Shown here piece by piece: positions 1-8,368 of a stretch of DNA of 64,000 nt; the first letter of the stretch is position 1, and each line of letters starts with the position of its first letter. Made by a program: the position numbers and the translations under genes. The notes below the pieces were generated by a model. That model saw only the letters and a program-made list of their open reading frames with translations, was not told where the DNA came from and made no database searches. Origin of the DNA: Pseudomonas sp. SST3 (GTDB lineage Bacteria > Pseudomonadota > Gammaproteobacteria > Pseudomonadales > Pseudomonadaceae); assembly GCF_003325755.1 (NCBI RefSeq), contig NZ_QORI02000009.1, positions 62,001-126,000 of the forward strand, written 5' to 3'.

Positions 1-31
1 TCGCCATTCCAAGCGCTTTGAGCGTTTTCAT
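1..31 (-). CDS. ABC transporter substrate-binding protein, N-terminal fragment
   Basis: An ATG at 31 on the minus strand opens a frame reading MKTLKALGMA, a Lys-containing start followed by small and hydrophobic residues, as expected for a signal peptide, and it runs off the left edge. It lies 24 bases after the livF stop, with purines (GAGAC) just upstream. Its place at the end of a livHMGF series makes a periplasmic amino acid or amide binding protein the natural inference, but only ten residues are visible. Confidence 0.55.
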   Translation of the reverse strand, partial: MKTLKALGMA

Positions 32-55
32 TGTTGTCTCCTTGGTTACGACTGA

Positions 56-766
56 TCAGGCGCCGATGTAGGCTTTGCGCACCGCTTCGTTCCCCAGCAT
101 GGCCTGCTGATCGCCTTCCATCACCAGGCTGCCGCCCTCGATAACGTAGGCGCGGTGAGCGATTTTCAATGCAGCGAAGGCGTTCTGTTCGGCCAGCAGC
201 ACGCTGGTTCCGGACGCGTTGATACGCGCGATCACCTCGAACATCTGATTGACCACCAGCGGCGCCAGCCCGAGCGAGGGCTCGTCTAGCATCAGCAGCC
301 GGGGCCGACTCATCAGCGCCCGACCGATCGCCACCATCTGCTGTTGGCCGCCGCTCAGTGAGCCGGCCGGCTGGTTTCGCTTGTCGTGCAGGATGGGAAA
401 CAGGTCGAGCACTTCCTGCAGGTTGCGCTTGTTGCCCTCACTGTCGCGGCGATGCAGATAGGCGCCGAGGGCGAGGTTCTGCGAGACAGACATCTGCGGG
501 AACAGCTTGCGCCCTTCCGGACAATGCACAACGCCGGCTGCGACCAGACCCGACGGTTTGAGTCCGTCGATGCGTTTGCCCTCCAGCGTAATGCTGCCGG
601 CTGTCGGCTTGAGCAAGCCGCTGATGGTGTTGAACAAGGTGGTCTTGCCCGCGCCATTAGCGCCGAGCAACACCACCAGCTCGCCGGCGCCGACGGTCAT
701 GGAGACCTGAGTGAGCGCTTTGAAACTGCCGTAGCAGACATCGACCCGATCAAGCTGCAGCATCAT
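56..766 (-). CDS. livF: Branched-chain amino acid/amide ABC transporter ATPase, LivF type
   Basis: A 236-residue ATP-binding subunit of a HAAT-family ABC importer, acting on the cytoplasmic face of the LivHM permease. Walker A (GANGAGKTT), the signature LSGGQQQM and Walker B ([11 protein letters not shown]) are all intact, and length and C-terminus are typical of LivF. The start overlaps the end of livG by about 17 bases, which implies translational coupling; two adjacent ATGs (766 and 763) could serve. It is the fourth gene of livH-M-G-F. The substrate cannot be read from the ATPase; branched-chain amino acids, amides or urea derivatives are all possible. Confidence 0.93.
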   Translation of the reverse strand: MMLQLDRVDVCYGSFKALTQVSMTVGAGELVVLLGANGAGKTTLFNTISGLLKPTAGSITLEGKRIDGLKPSGLVAAGVVHCPEGRKLFPQMSVSQNLALGAYLHRRDSEGNKRNLQEVLDLFPILHDKRNQPAGSLSGGQQQMVAIGRALMSRPRLLMLDEPSLGLAPLVVNQMFEVIARINASGTSVLLAEQNAFAALKIAHRAYVIEGGSLVMEGDQQAMLGNEAVRKAYIGA

Positions 767-1517
767 AGTCGCTCCCCAGATAGGCCTCGATGACAGCCGG
801 GTTCGCCTTGATCTCGGCGGGCGTACCCTCGGCGATCTTCTCGCCGTAGTTGAGCACCATAATTTTGTCGGCCAGGCCCATGATCATGTCCATCTTGTGT
901 TCGATTAGGCATACGGTCAGGCCGTGCTCGGGCATTTTGCGGATCAGCTGGGCGAGCCCCTCCGTCTCTTCCGGGTTGACGCCGGCCGCCGGCTCGTCGA
1001 GCAGCACCAGCTTCGGCTCGGTGGCGAGCGCCAGGGCGAAGGCCACGCGCTTGCGTTCTTCCTGGGATATGTCCAGCACCACGCGGTTCTCCAGATGCGC
1101 CAGGCCGACGAAATCCAGTGCGGCGCGGGCCTTCTCGCGGCACTCGCGCTCCTCCTGCTGCAGGCGTTTGGAGTTGATCAGCACGTCCCACAGGCCGGAT
1201 CGGGTGCGCAAACGGTGGCCAACGATCAGGTTGTCCAGCACCGTGGCCTGCTCGAACAGGTGCGTGGTTTGAAAGGTCCGGCCGACGCCAAGCCGGGCCA
1301 CGCGATCGCAGCGCATCCGCGAGACATCGTGACCGTCGATCAGGATGCGCCCGGAGCTGGGCTTGTGAACGCCGGAAATCAGGTTGAAGAAGGTGCTCTT
1401 GCCGGCGCCGTTGGGGCCGATGATGGCGTTGATCTTGCGCGCCTCGAATTCGACGCTGACGTCGTGTACCGCCGCCAGCCCGCCGAACATCTTGGTCAGG
1501 TTTTCGACCTTAAGCAT
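750..1517 (-). CDS. livG: Branched-chain amino acid/amide ABC transporter ATPase, LivG type
   Basis: The second ATPase subunit (255 aa) of the same importer. Walker A is GPNGAGKST and Walker [13 protein letters not shown], followed by the LivG-type C-terminal extension. The ABC signature region reads [16 protein letters not shown] rather than the usual LSxGxQ form, a degenerate signature that could make this the less active nucleotide-binding site of the LivG/LivF pair (inference). The start overlaps the end of livM by 8 bases, so the genes are almost certainly one transcript. Confidence 0.92.
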   Translation of the reverse strand: MLKVENLTKMFGGLAAVHDVSVEFEARKINAIIGPNGAGKSTFFNLISGVHKPSSGRILIDGHDVSRMRCDRVARLGVGRTFQTTHLFEQATVLDNLIVGHRLRTRSGLWDVLINSKRLQQEERECREKARAALDFVGLAHLENRVVLDISQEERKRVAFALALATEPKLVLLDEPAAGVNPEETEGLAQLIRKMPEHGLTVCLIEHKMDMIMGLADKIMVLNYGEKIAEGTPAEIKANPAVIEAYLGSDYDAAA

Positions 1518-2538
1518 TGTTGTTCACCTCGTTGCCTGGGGTGACCTTGGTAGCACCGCGCGGGTCCTTGGCACGTGCCGCTGCGGTGTCCTTGCGCAGC
1601 TTCCAGCCAAGGAAGGTGCCGATCACACCGCGCGGCATGAAGATCACCAGCACCACGATCAGCGGGCCAAAAATGATCATCCGGTAGTCTTCGAGAAATT
1701 GCAGCGACTGGGTGATCCAGACGACCCCGACGGTCCCGGCCAGCGGACCGAACAGGGTGCCGAAGCCGCCGACCAGCAGGTAGGTGATCATGTCGAAGGT
1801 ATGGTTGGGGTTGGCTTCCTCCGGCCCTATGAAGCGGATCATCGAGGCGTAGAGTCCACCGGCAACACCGGCATAGGTGGTGGAGAGGACGAAGGCCAGC
1901 AGCTTGTTGCGCATCAGGTCGATGCCCAGCGATTGGGCCAGCGCATCACCGTTGCGGATGGCCATGAAGGTACGGCCCAACAGCGAGCGCGCCAGGCGAC
2001 CGGCGAACCAGATCGCCAGGACCAGAAACAGCAGCGCGAGGTAATAGAACGGCACCGTCTGGCTGAAATCCACCAGCCCGAAGCCGTCCGGCGCCGCGAT
2101 ACCGCGAATGCCGATGGCGCCGTGGGTCAGCTCTTCCCACTTGTCGATCAACAAGTAAATGATGAAGCCCACACAGAGCGTGAAGATCGCGAAGAAGTGC
2201 TCTTTCAAGCGCAGCGAGACGATGCCGACCAGCGCACCGACGGCGGCCGAAACCAGCGCGGCCGCCACGAAAGCAGGCCAGAAATTCCAGCCATGGTCAG
2301 CGGTGAGAATCGCCAGGGTGTAGGCACCGATGGCGAAGAAGCCGCCGTGAGCCAGGTTCAGCTGACCGCAGTAACCGGTGATGATGTTCAGGCCATAGAC
2401 CGCGATTGCCCAGATAAAAGCACTGGCCATCACATAGACCTGATACTCGCTCTTGGCGAACAGCGGGAAGGCCAACGCGAATGCCAGCAGCACCGGTTTG
2501 CAGCCGGGGCCGGTCAGTAACGAAGCGAAACGATGCAT
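1510..2538 (-). CDS. livM: Branched-chain amino acid/amide ABC transporter permease, LivM type
   Basis: A 342-residue inner-membrane permease with about ten hydrophobic segments and the family motif NIITGYCGQLNLAHGGFFA, with GLYAS and the GTLFGPLAG loop further on. LivM pairs with LivH to form the channel. The ATG overlaps the livH stop (TGATG). The C-terminal 40 residues are charged and cytoplasmic. Nothing is missing compared with the family. Confidence 0.92.
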   Translation of the reverse strand: MHRFASLLTGPGCKPVLLAFALAFPLFAKSEYQVYVMASAFIWAIAVYGLNIITGYCGQLNLAHGGFFAIGAYTLAILTADHGWNFWPAFVAAALVSAAVGALVGIVSLRLKEHFFAIFTLCVGFIIYLLIDKWEELTHGAIGIRGIAAPDGFGLVDFSQTVPFYYLALLFLVLAIWFAGRLARSLLGRTFMAIRNGDALAQSLGIDLMRNKLLAFVLSTTYAGVAGGLYASMIRFIGPEEANPNHTFDMITYLLVGGFGTLFGPLAGTVGVVWITQSLQFLEDYRMIIFGPLIVVLVIFMPRGVIGTFLGWKLRKDTAAARAKDPRGATKVTPGNEVNNNA

Positions 2539-3401
2539 CAGTGAGCCCCCTTGGCGAACAGCCCGGTTGGGCGCAACGACAGAATCACCACCAGCAGCGA
2601 GAAGGCGATGATGTCCTTGTAGTCTGACGACAGATAGAAACCACCGAAGCTTTCGGCGAAACCGAGAATCATCGCGCCGAGAATGGCCCCAGGGATGCTG
2701 CCCATGCCACCCAGCACAATGATGACGAAGGCCTTCATGATCACCAGGTGCCCCATCGCCGGATACACCAGGTTGATCGGTGCATAGAGCGTCGCAGCAA
2801 AGGCGGCGAGCATGCCGGAGATGGCGAAGGTCAACATGGCCACGCGGTTGGCATCGATGCCGACGAGGAACGCCCCCTCACGGCTCTGCGCCATCGCGAT
2901 GATCGTCGAACCCAGCATCGTCTTGCGCAGGAACAGGTGCAGAGCAAGCATCAGCGTAAAGGCCCCGACGATGATCAGCAGGCGCTGCTCGGGAATGATC
3001 AGCCCGTCGAAGTTGAGGATGCCGCCATAGGGCGAGGCCATGCGGCGGAAGTCGGAGCCCCAGAGCATCTGCACCACCGCTTCGAGAAACAGCAGGATTC
3101 CGATGGCGGCGATCTTGTCGTGAATCGGCGGCGCGTTGCGCAGCGGGTGAAACACCAGCCGCTCCGATAGCACCGCCAGTACGGCCACTACCACACCGGA
3201 GGCCAGCATGGCGATCCAGTAATGCAAGCCGATATCGGTCATGAAGAAGTAGGACGCGAACGCGCCGACCATGTACAGCGCGCCGTGGGCGAAGTTGGGG
3301 ATGTGCAGGATGCCGTAGACGAGCGTCAGGCCGAGGGCGACCAGCCCGTAGATGCTGCCCAGGGTCAGGCCGTTGAGCACTTGCTGAAACAATAGATTCA
3401 A
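2538..3401 (-). CDS. livH: Branched-chain amino acid/amide ABC transporter permease, LivH type
   Basis: A 287-residue permease, first gene of the operon. The N-terminus QQVLNGLTLGSIYGLVALG and the motif HGALYMVGAF are diagnostic of LivH, as is VIIVLGGMGSIPGA near residue 225. Its partner LivM follows with a one-base overlap. The start is the ATG at 3401. About 300 bp upstream lies an NtrC-like box (3696-3712), so nitrogen control of the transporter is plausible, which would fit amino acids or amides used as a nitrogen source. Confidence 0.92.
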   Translation of the reverse strand: MNLLFQQVLNGLTLGSIYGLVALGLTLVYGILHIPNFAHGALYMVGAFASYFFMTDIGLHYWIAMLASGVVVAVLAVLSERLVFHPLRNAPPIHDKIAAIGILLFLEAVVQMLWGSDFRRMASPYGGILNFDGLIIPEQRLLIIVGAFTLMLALHLFLRKTMLGSTIIAMAQSREGAFLVGIDANRVAMLTFAISGMLAAFAATLYAPINLVYPAMGHLVIMKAFVIIVLGGMGSIPGAILGAMILGFAESFGGFYLSSDYKDIIAFSLLVVILSLRPTGLFAKGAH

Positions 3402-3562
3402 TGCGGCGTCTCCGTGGATCTTGTTGTTATGGGTGCCACCACCGAGCGACCCTACGACCGGTCCGGGCCGGTCGAAGTATTCGCTCGACTGACATTGGCA
3501 CTCGCCGACAGGCCCGTCAAACGAGCCGCTCGGAACAGATACAAGCCCATAAAAAGGAGTGA

Positions 3563-3578
3563 TGCTGGCGCATGGCCA
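3563..3578 (-). promoter_or_regulatory. Possible sigma-54 promoter for the liv operon
   Basis: On the minus strand the sequence reads TGGCCA-TGCGC-CAGCA. The invariant GG and GC are exactly 10 bases apart, but the match to TGGCAC-N5-TTGCW is only partial (4 of 6 and 3 of 5). Transcription would start near 3551, 150 bp before livH and about 150 bp from the NtrC-like box. It is proposed because of that geometry. Confidence 0.3.
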
Positions 3579-3695
3579 GATCGCGACGGCTAGGCCATAA
3601 ACTCAGCGGCGCGGGCGCGGACCTCGGCCATAGACGGGTCTGCAGATAAGCTGAACGCACCAAACCGAGTCACGTTTTCAGGTTTGCGGCCATGA

Positions 3696-3712
3696 TGCAC
3701 CGAAATGGTGCA
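3696..3712. promoter_or_regulatory. NtrC-binding-like enhancer site
   Basis: The 17-base palindrome TGCACC-gaaat-GGTGCA matches the NtrC (NRI) operator form TGCACC-N5-GGTGCA at all twelve defined positions. A chance match in 64 kb is unlikely. It lies about 150 bp from a weak leftward sigma-54 candidate and about 124 bp from a better rightward one, both normal distances for an NtrC enhancer. NtrC activates sigma-54 promoters under nitrogen limitation. Which neighbour it serves is inferred from position only. Confidence 0.6.
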
Positions 3713-3801
3713 ACCGCACGCCTCGGCATTGGGTCAACTCGAATATCCTCGCGGACCGCAACGGGGGGCTGCCAGCAACGGTGGCGCACCGGGATGGGGC
3801 A

Positions 3802-3817
3802 AGGCATGGCGATTGCT
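3802..3817 (+). promoter_or_regulatory. Possible sigma-54 promoter facing the acetyltransferase
   Basis: The sequence AGGCAT-ggcga-TTGCT has the GG and GC elements with the required 10-base spacing, a full TTGCT -12 element and 4 of 6 matches in the -24 element. Its start point would be near 3828, about 124 bp downstream of the NtrC-like box and 270 bp before the acetyltransferase start. It fits the sigma-54 consensus better than the leftward candidate. Confidence 0.4.
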
Positions 3818-4098
3818 CGGAGAATTCGATCGACGCTACAGATCTACGCTCTACATGACCGCCCTGCCCCAAAACGCCCGCGACGACCAAACGGTAACCG
3901 AGCTGATGCGCTTCGGCACAACACCCTGCGCAAGCGATGGACAGTGCGCGGTAGATGGTTCCGGATATGCAGATCGAGGCCACCGTCGCCTGACGACACA
4001 AGCTCGTCGCCGTGCCTCAACCAATCCGGTGATAGTGAGGTCAATGAATGTTGCGGCCAAGACCGCGAAGACCCCGAACCGCTTTGAAGGATATCAAC

Positions 4099-4608
4099 GT
4101 GCAGATACGTGACGCCCTGGACGCCGACCTCGAAGGCATTCTGAAAATCTACAACGATGCGGTGCAGAACAGCACGGCGATCTGGAACGACCACGTCGTC
4201 GACCTCGATAACCGCCGCGCCTGGCTGGCCGAACGCCATGAACAGAACTACCCGGTGCTGGTAGCCATTGACGACGAACAGCGCGTGGCCGGCTACGCGT
4301 CGTTCGGCCCTTGGCGCCCCCACGATGGCTTTCGCCACACCGTTGAGCATTCAGTCTATGTCAGCGCGGACCACCGCGGCAGCGGCATCGGCCGCAGCCT
4401 GATGCAGGCGTTGATCGAGCGCGCCCGGCAGCTGGACAAGCACGTAATGATTGCCGCGATTGAAAGCGAGAACCGCGCTTCCATTCATATGCACCAGCAG
4501 CTTGGCTTCGTCCATGCCGCGCAGATGCGCCAGGTCGGCTGCAAGTTCGGCCGCTGGCTGGACCTGACCGTGATGCAGCTGACACTGAACAGAAGATCCA
4601 ACCCATAA
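4099..4608 (+). CDS. GNAT N-acetyltransferase, phosphinothricin acetyltransferase-like
   Basis: A 169-residue acetyl-CoA-dependent N-acetyltransferase of the Pat/YncA group, which acetylates phosphinothricin, methionine sulfoximine or related amino acids. It opens IRDALDADLEGILKIYNDAV, carries an N-terminal NSTAIW element and the acetyl-CoA loop DHRGSGIGRSLM near residue 95, and ends with a typical GFVHAAQMRQVGCKFGRW segment. I choose the GTG at 4099, which has AAGGA eight bases upstream; an in-frame ATG at 4048 would add 17 unrelated residues. The upstream NtrC/sigma-54 signals suggest expression during nitrogen limitation. The true substrate is unknown. Confidence 0.85.
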   Translation: MQIRDALDADLEGILKIYNDAVQNSTAIWNDHVVDLDNRRAWLAERHEQNYPVLVAIDDEQRVAGYASFGPWRPHDGFRHTVEHSVYVSADHRGSGIGRSLMQALIERARQLDKHVMIAAIESENRASIHMHQQLGFVHAAQMRQVGCKFGRWLDLTVMQLTLNRRSNP

Positions 4609-4906
4609 TGCCCCGGCAAGTATCAGTGGCCGCTCGATCAGAGCGGATATCGACGCCGTTTTCGCGGTGACGGCTGCAGTGGAAGTCTTTGCAAGCCGCG
4701 TGCTAGACAGCCCCTGGTTAAATCGCATAACAAAACGATTATTTATGTATACAAAGTGTAGGCGAATCTGAAATTAAGCTTCTAGGCTGTGCTTAGGTCT
4801 CAGGCTCCTGACGGCGCCAACAAGGCCTGAATTCGCGGTCTCCGCCATATGCGAAACAAGAACTGCATACAAAAACAATCCACAGTCTTGCACAGAGCGC
4901 CTACAG
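4609..4906. other. Intergenic region with candidate permease control sites
   Basis: No gene is visible. A small hairpin (CCGCTC-gatca-GAGCGG) follows the acetyltransferase near 4640. The AT-rich stretch 4725-4760 contains the perfect palindrome TGTATACA (4746-4753), and a related TGCATACA lies at 4864-4871. These are the likely promoter and operator of the permease gene that follows. Confidence 0.5.
4746..4753. promoter_or_regulatory. Palindrome TGTATACA upstream of the NCS1 permease
   Basis: This perfect 8-bp palindrome sits in an AT-rich patch 154 bp before the permease start, with an imperfect second copy (TGCATACA) at 4864-4871. GntR/FadR-family repressors commonly bind sites of this general kind, and nucleobase or hydantoin permeases are often under such control. 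No regulator gene is adjacent, so this is a site prediction only. Confidence 0.3.
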
Positions 4907-6391
4907 ATGAATCACGACGACTTTCAGATCAAGCAGATCGATCCCAGTCTGTATAACGCCGACCTCGCCCCGCTCGCCCCCGCCAAGCGCAGGTGGGGCT
5001 GGTTCGAGATCTTCAACGTCTGGTCCAACGATATCCAAAGCCTGTTCGGCTATACGCTCGCCGCGACACTGTTCATCAGTTACGGCCTGAACGGCTGGGC
5101 GGTGTTGGCGGGCATTGTGCTGGCCGGTTTCATCGTCATGGGCCTGGTGCAGCTGACCGGTAGACCCAGCGTCAAGTACGGCATTCCATTCCCGGTCATG
5201 GCGCGCGCCAGCATGGGCGTGCGCGGCGCGAATTTCCCGGCGGTCGTGCGCGGCGTCGTGGCGATCTTCTGGTACGGCGTGCAGACCTATTTCGCCTCGA
5301 CCGCCGTGGCGCTGCTGATTCGCACCCTATTCGGCTCGGGCTCGGGCTCGGGCTCGGAAGCCACGCTGCTGGGGCTGACAGCGATCGACTGGGTCGCCTA
5401 TGTGATCGTCTGCGTTTTTCAAGTCGCATTGTTCGTACGTGGCGTCGACTGGGTGACGCGCTTCCTGAATTGGGCTGGGCCGCTGGTCTATCTGGTGATG
5501 ATCGCGATGATGATCGCCATCTGCTACCAGGCCGGCCCGAGCCTGGTCGGCGCGCTGGGCAGCATTTTCAGCGGCTCCGGCAGCTACGCTGGCGGTCCGA
5601 TCGCAGCCTTCGCCGCGGTGGTCGGCACCATGGTCGCTTACTTCGCGGCGGTGGTGATCAATTACGGCGACTTCGCCCGCTTCGTGAAAAATGAGCGGCA
5701 GATGCGCATTGGCAACTTCCTCGGCCTGCCGGTCAGCCTGGCGATCTTCTCGCTGATCGCGCTGGTGATTACCGCCGGTACGGTGGTGGTGTTCGGCGAA
5801 ACGCTGACCAACCCGACCGATATCGTTTCACGCATCGATAATGTCGGCCTTACGCTGATCGCCGCGATCACCTTCTTCGCCGCCACCGTTGGTATCAATC
5901 TGGTCGCCAATTTCATCCCGCCGGCGTACGACATCGCCAACCTGGCACCGGCACGCATCAGCGCCCGTACCGGCGGTTTCATTACCGCCGCGATCGCCTT
6001 CTTTATTGGTGCATTGTGGGTGTCGTTCATCAGCGCAGTCGGCATCGCCGCCTTCGTCGACACACTGGGCGCCGTGCTGGCACCGCTGTACGGCATCATC
6101 GTCGCCGATTACTATCTGGTGCGCCGTCAGCAACTGGACGTGCAGCAATTGTTCTCGGCCGAGCCCGGCTCGACCTACTACTTCAACGCCGGCTGGAACC
6201 GCAAAGCGATCATCGCGTTCGGGCTCAGCTCGGTATTTTCGGTAGCCTCGGTCTGGACGCCCGGCCTGGAAAGCCTGTCGGGCTTCGCCTGGCTACTGGG
6301 CGCGTTGTTCGGTGGCGCGGTGCACTATCTGCTGATGCGCAAGCAGTCGCTACCGGCAAGCGCGGCACCTACTCTGACGCCGCATGGCTGA
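4907..6391 (+). CDS. NCS1-family nucleobase/hydantoin/allantoin permease
   Basis: A 494-residue transporter of the nucleobase:cation symporter-1 family with about twelve membrane segments. The N-terminal WFEIFNVWSNDIQSLFGYTL, the GIPFPVMARASMGVRGANFP motif (about residues 95-115) and INYGDFARF (about 250) are diagnostic of the family that imports allantoin, hydantoins, cytosine or uracil with Na+ or H+. Residues 143-150 form a GSGSGSGS insert in a loop, encoded by four exact copies of GGCTCG. The gene stands alone, ends in a strong terminator, and has no catabolic neighbours to reveal the substrate. Confidence 0.88.
   Translation: MNHDDFQIKQIDPSLYNADLAPLAPAKRRWGWFEIFNVWSNDIQSLFGYTLAATLFISYGLNGWAVLAGIVLAGFIVMGLVQLTGRPSVKYGIPFPVMARASMGVRGANFPAVVRGVVAIFWYGVQTYFASTAVALLIRTLFGSGSGSGSEATLLGLTAIDWVAYVIVCVFQVALFVRGVDWVTRFLNWAGPLVYLVMIAMMIAICYQAGPSLVGALGSIFSGSGSYAGGPIAAFAAVVGTMVAYFAAVVINYGDFARFVKNERQMRIGNFLGLPVSLAIFSLIALVITAGTVVVFGETLTNPTDIVSRIDNVGLTLIAAITFFAATVGINLVANFIPPAYDIANLAPARISARTGGFITAAIAFFIGALWVSFISAVGIAAFVDTLGAVLAPLYGIIVADYYLVRRQQLDVQQLFSAEPGSTYYFNAGWNRKAIIAFGLSSVFSVASVWTPGLESLSGFAWLLGALFGGAVHYLLMRKQSLPASAAPTLTPHG
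5333..5356 (+). repeat. Hexanucleotide repeat GGCTCG x4 inside the permease
   Basis: Four perfect tandem copies of GGCTCG encode Gly-Ser x4. Because the unit is six bases, gain or loss of copies keeps the frame and only changes the length of a loop between two membrane segments. Confidence 0.9.
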
Positions 6392-6402
6392 AGCAGGTAA
6401 AC

Positions 6403-6429
6403 GGACCGGCTGCGACAGCCGGTCCTTTT
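6403..6429 (+). terminator. Rho-independent terminator after the NCS1 permease
   Basis: A perfect 9-bp GC-rich stem (GGACCGGCT / AGCCGGTCC) with a five-base loop is followed directly by TTTT, twelve bases after the permease stop. It separates the permease from the histidine kinase. Confidence 0.85.
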
Positions 6430-6474
6430 CAGCGTGTTAAAGTGGCCAGCCACCCGCTGCGCCACACTTCCACG

Positions 6475-7674
6475 ATGATCAGCATGAACCGATCGGTGAC
6501 CGAAGACATTTCGATCATCAGCCGCATCAGTGCGGTGCCTGCCATCCTCCAGGTTATTTCCGAAACGACCGGCTTACGCTTCGCCGCCGTTGCGCGGGTT
6601 ACGCATGATTCGTGGACGGCCTGTGCGGTCCTCGACAAGATCGACTTCGGCTTGCAGGTAGGTGGCGAGCTGGACGTGACCACTACGCTGTGCCACGAAA
6701 TCCATACCTCCCACGAGACGATCATCATAAGCAAGGCCAGCGAGGACGAGCGTTACTGCAACCATCACACGCCCAAGCTCTACGGTTTCGAAAGCTATAT
6801 ATCGGCGCCGGTGTTTCTCGCCGACGGTAGTTTCTTCGGTACGATCTGCGCACTCGACCCGCTGCCTGCCATCTTCTCCAGGCAGTCGACATTGGCCATG
6901 ATGGAATCGTTTGCCAAGCTGCTATCTAGTCAGTTGGAGGCCGAGAAGCAGTTCGAAGCAACCGAGGCTGCCCTGCTTGATGCCAGGCAAACGGCAGAAC
7001 TGCGCGAACAGTTCATCGCCTTGCTCGGCCACGACCTGCGCAACCCGCTGTCATCGATTATGTCTGGGGCGCAGCTGTTGCTGCGGCGTTCGAAAGAGCC
7101 CTCGGTTACCCGCATCGTCGATCATATGCTCACCGCGACTTGCCGCGCCTCGCGGCTGGTGGACGACGTGCTGGATTTCGCTCGCGGCCGCCTGGGCAAC
7201 GGCATCCCGTTGAACCTCCGCGACTGCGGCAATCTGCATAGCGTGCTGACTCATATCGTCTCCGAGATGCAAAGCGCCCATCCGCAGCGCTTGATCGAGG
7301 CTGATATTGCTCCGCTCGGCATCGTCCGCTGCGACTCGGATCGGCTGGCACAGCTACTGTCCAACCTGCTCGCCAACGCGCTAACGCACGGTGCGGTGGA
7401 CGGCAGCATATCGGTCAGCGCACGCATCGAAGCCGGCGATTTCATCCTGGCGGTGAACAACCAGGGCACGCCGATCCCGCCCGAGCGCTTGCGCCAGGTG
7501 TTCCAACCGTACTGGCGCGAACCTTCCAGCGTCCAGTCCGGCCTAGGCCTGGGGCTCTACATCATCAACGAAATCGCGATATCGCATGGCGGCACAATGC
7601 GCGCGGCCTCGACATCTGAGGCCGGCACCACCTTCATCTTCAGCATGCCGACCGGAGCGTCGCCGCAGCGCTAG
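6475..7674 (+). CDS. GAF-domain sensor histidine kinase
   Basis: A soluble 399-residue histidine kinase without membrane segments. An N-terminal GAF domain (about 20-165) is followed by HisKA with GHDLRNPLSS (phospho-acceptor His186) and an HATPase_c domain with the N box LLSNLLANALTHG and G box SGLGLGLYI near the C-terminus. The frame is open far upstream into the permease; I choose the ATG at 6475 because the GAF domain begins soon after, and an ATG at 6484 is equally possible. There is no response regulator nearby, so it is an orphan kinase. The GAF ligand is unknown. Confidence 0.87.
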   Translation: MISMNRSVTEDISIISRISAVPAILQVISETTGLRFAAVARVTHDSWTACAVLDKIDFGLQVGGELDVTTTLCHEIHTSHETIIISKASEDERYCNHHTPKLYGFESYISAPVFLADGSFFGTICALDPLPAIFSRQSTLAMMESFAKLLSSQLEAEKQFEATEAALLDARQTAELREQFIALLGHDLRNPLSSIMSGAQLLLRRSKEPSVTRIVDHMLTATCRASRLVDDVLDFARGRLGNGIPLNLRDCGNLHSVLTHIVSEMQSAHPQRLIEADIAPLGIVRCDSDRLAQLLSNLLANALTHGAVDGSISVSARIEAGDFILAVNNQGTPIPPERLRQVFQPYWREPSSVQSGLGLGLYIINEIAISHGGTMRAASTSEAGTTFIFSMPTGASPQR

Positions 7675-7800
7675 GCACGATCTGCTTGATCGCCCCGCAG
7701 AGGCCAGCGAAGGTCGGCGAACGAAGCGCTGGTTTCGCACATGCCAGCATCGTTTGATGAAGCAATTGCTTCGTTTGTCGCCGATAGCGTTCCGCTGCGA

Positions 7801-8067
7801 TCAACGCAGCTGGCTGTCCTTGCTGCCGCGTCGGTTGTAGCCGCTGAACTTCGCTTCCTGGAGATCCTGTTCCGCCTGGCATTTCACGCAGAGCCGTACG
7901 CCCTGGACTGCCTGCCGTCGCGCCTCAGGAATCTTCGCATCACATTCTTCGCAGTGCGTCAGGCTTTCGCCTCGCCCCAATCGGCTACGCGCTCGCTGGA
8001 CCGCATCTTCGATGGTGCTGTCGATCTGCTCCTGCACGGCGCCTTCGTTCGCCCAGCCCGTGGCCAT
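7801..8067 (-). CDS. DksA/TraR-family C4 zinc-finger protein, YbiI-like
   Basis: An 88-residue protein with an N-terminal charged helical region and a C-terminal four-cysteine finger (CEECDAKIPEARRQAVQG...CVKC). This is the TraR/DksA C4 fold, in the short YbiI-like group that lacks the long DksA coiled coil. DksA relatives act in the RNA polymerase secondary channel, but small members such as this are uncharacterised. The start at 8067 (or the adjacent ATG at 8070) follows GGGAGG closely; the frame extends further upstream but with unrelated sequence. Confidence 0.85.
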   Translation of the reverse strand: MATGWANEGAVQEQIDSTIEDAVQRARSRLGRGESLTHCEECDAKIPEARRQAVQGVRLCVKCQAEQDLQEAKFSGYNRRGSKDSQLR

Positions 8068-8368
8068 CATTGCCTCCCACCTGCCTGAAGACAGGTCATT
8101 TGGTACCAACCTGTTAGATCGGCGTCGCGGACAACCGTTCCGACGCAACGTCAACTTGGCAGCATTACCTCCCGCCAACTAACCGGCACCCGTCCGTCGT
8201 TACCTTGGCGTCAAAACGACGAGCGGGGACCTCATCGAGGCTGCATCGTCTACCCTTCCCGCGATTGATCAGGCAAGCGAGCGCAGACACCACCTCTGGC
8301 GCTCTGGACTTGCCGTTTTTGCGGTCGCCAACGGGCGGCTTGTATCAAATCCACCAGTGAATCGGTGT
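8068..8368. other. About 300-bp divergent intergenic region
   Basis: The region lies between the leftward zinc-finger gene and the rightward TorF-like gene. A short inverted repeat (CCTGCCTGAAGACAGG) lies next to the zinc-finger ribosome-binding site. I see no convincing promoter, terminator or RNA gene. Confidence 0.5.

Larger units (their letters stand above)
3402..4098. other. 697-bp gene-free region between livH and the acetyltransferase
   Basis: Open frames here on both strands are short, have arginine/alanine/proline-rich compositions typical of non-coding GC-rich frames, and resemble no family I know. The stretch holds an NtrC-like box (3696-3712) with possible sigma-54 promoters on each side (3563-3578 leftward, 3802-3817 rightward). 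A 12-codon frame at 3562 with a strong AAGGAG is present on the plus strand but leads to nothing recognisable. A small RNA from the rightward promoter is possible but has no direct support. Confidence 0.6.

Noticed and set aside
1384..2520. Long plus-strand open frame (378 codons) opposite livM
   Set aside because: It is antisense to a clearly conserved permease and has a Gln/Asp/Arg-rich composition caused by GC-rich codon bias.
3562..3600. 12-codon open frame with a strong AAGGAG ribosome-binding site
   Set aside because: No gene follows it closely, the peptide has no attenuator-like codon run, and it overlaps a possible promoter on the other strand.
3692..4112. Overlapping open frames on both strands before the acetyltransferase
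   Set aside because: No ribosome-binding sites, no recognisable motifs, and composition typical of non-coding GC-rich frames.
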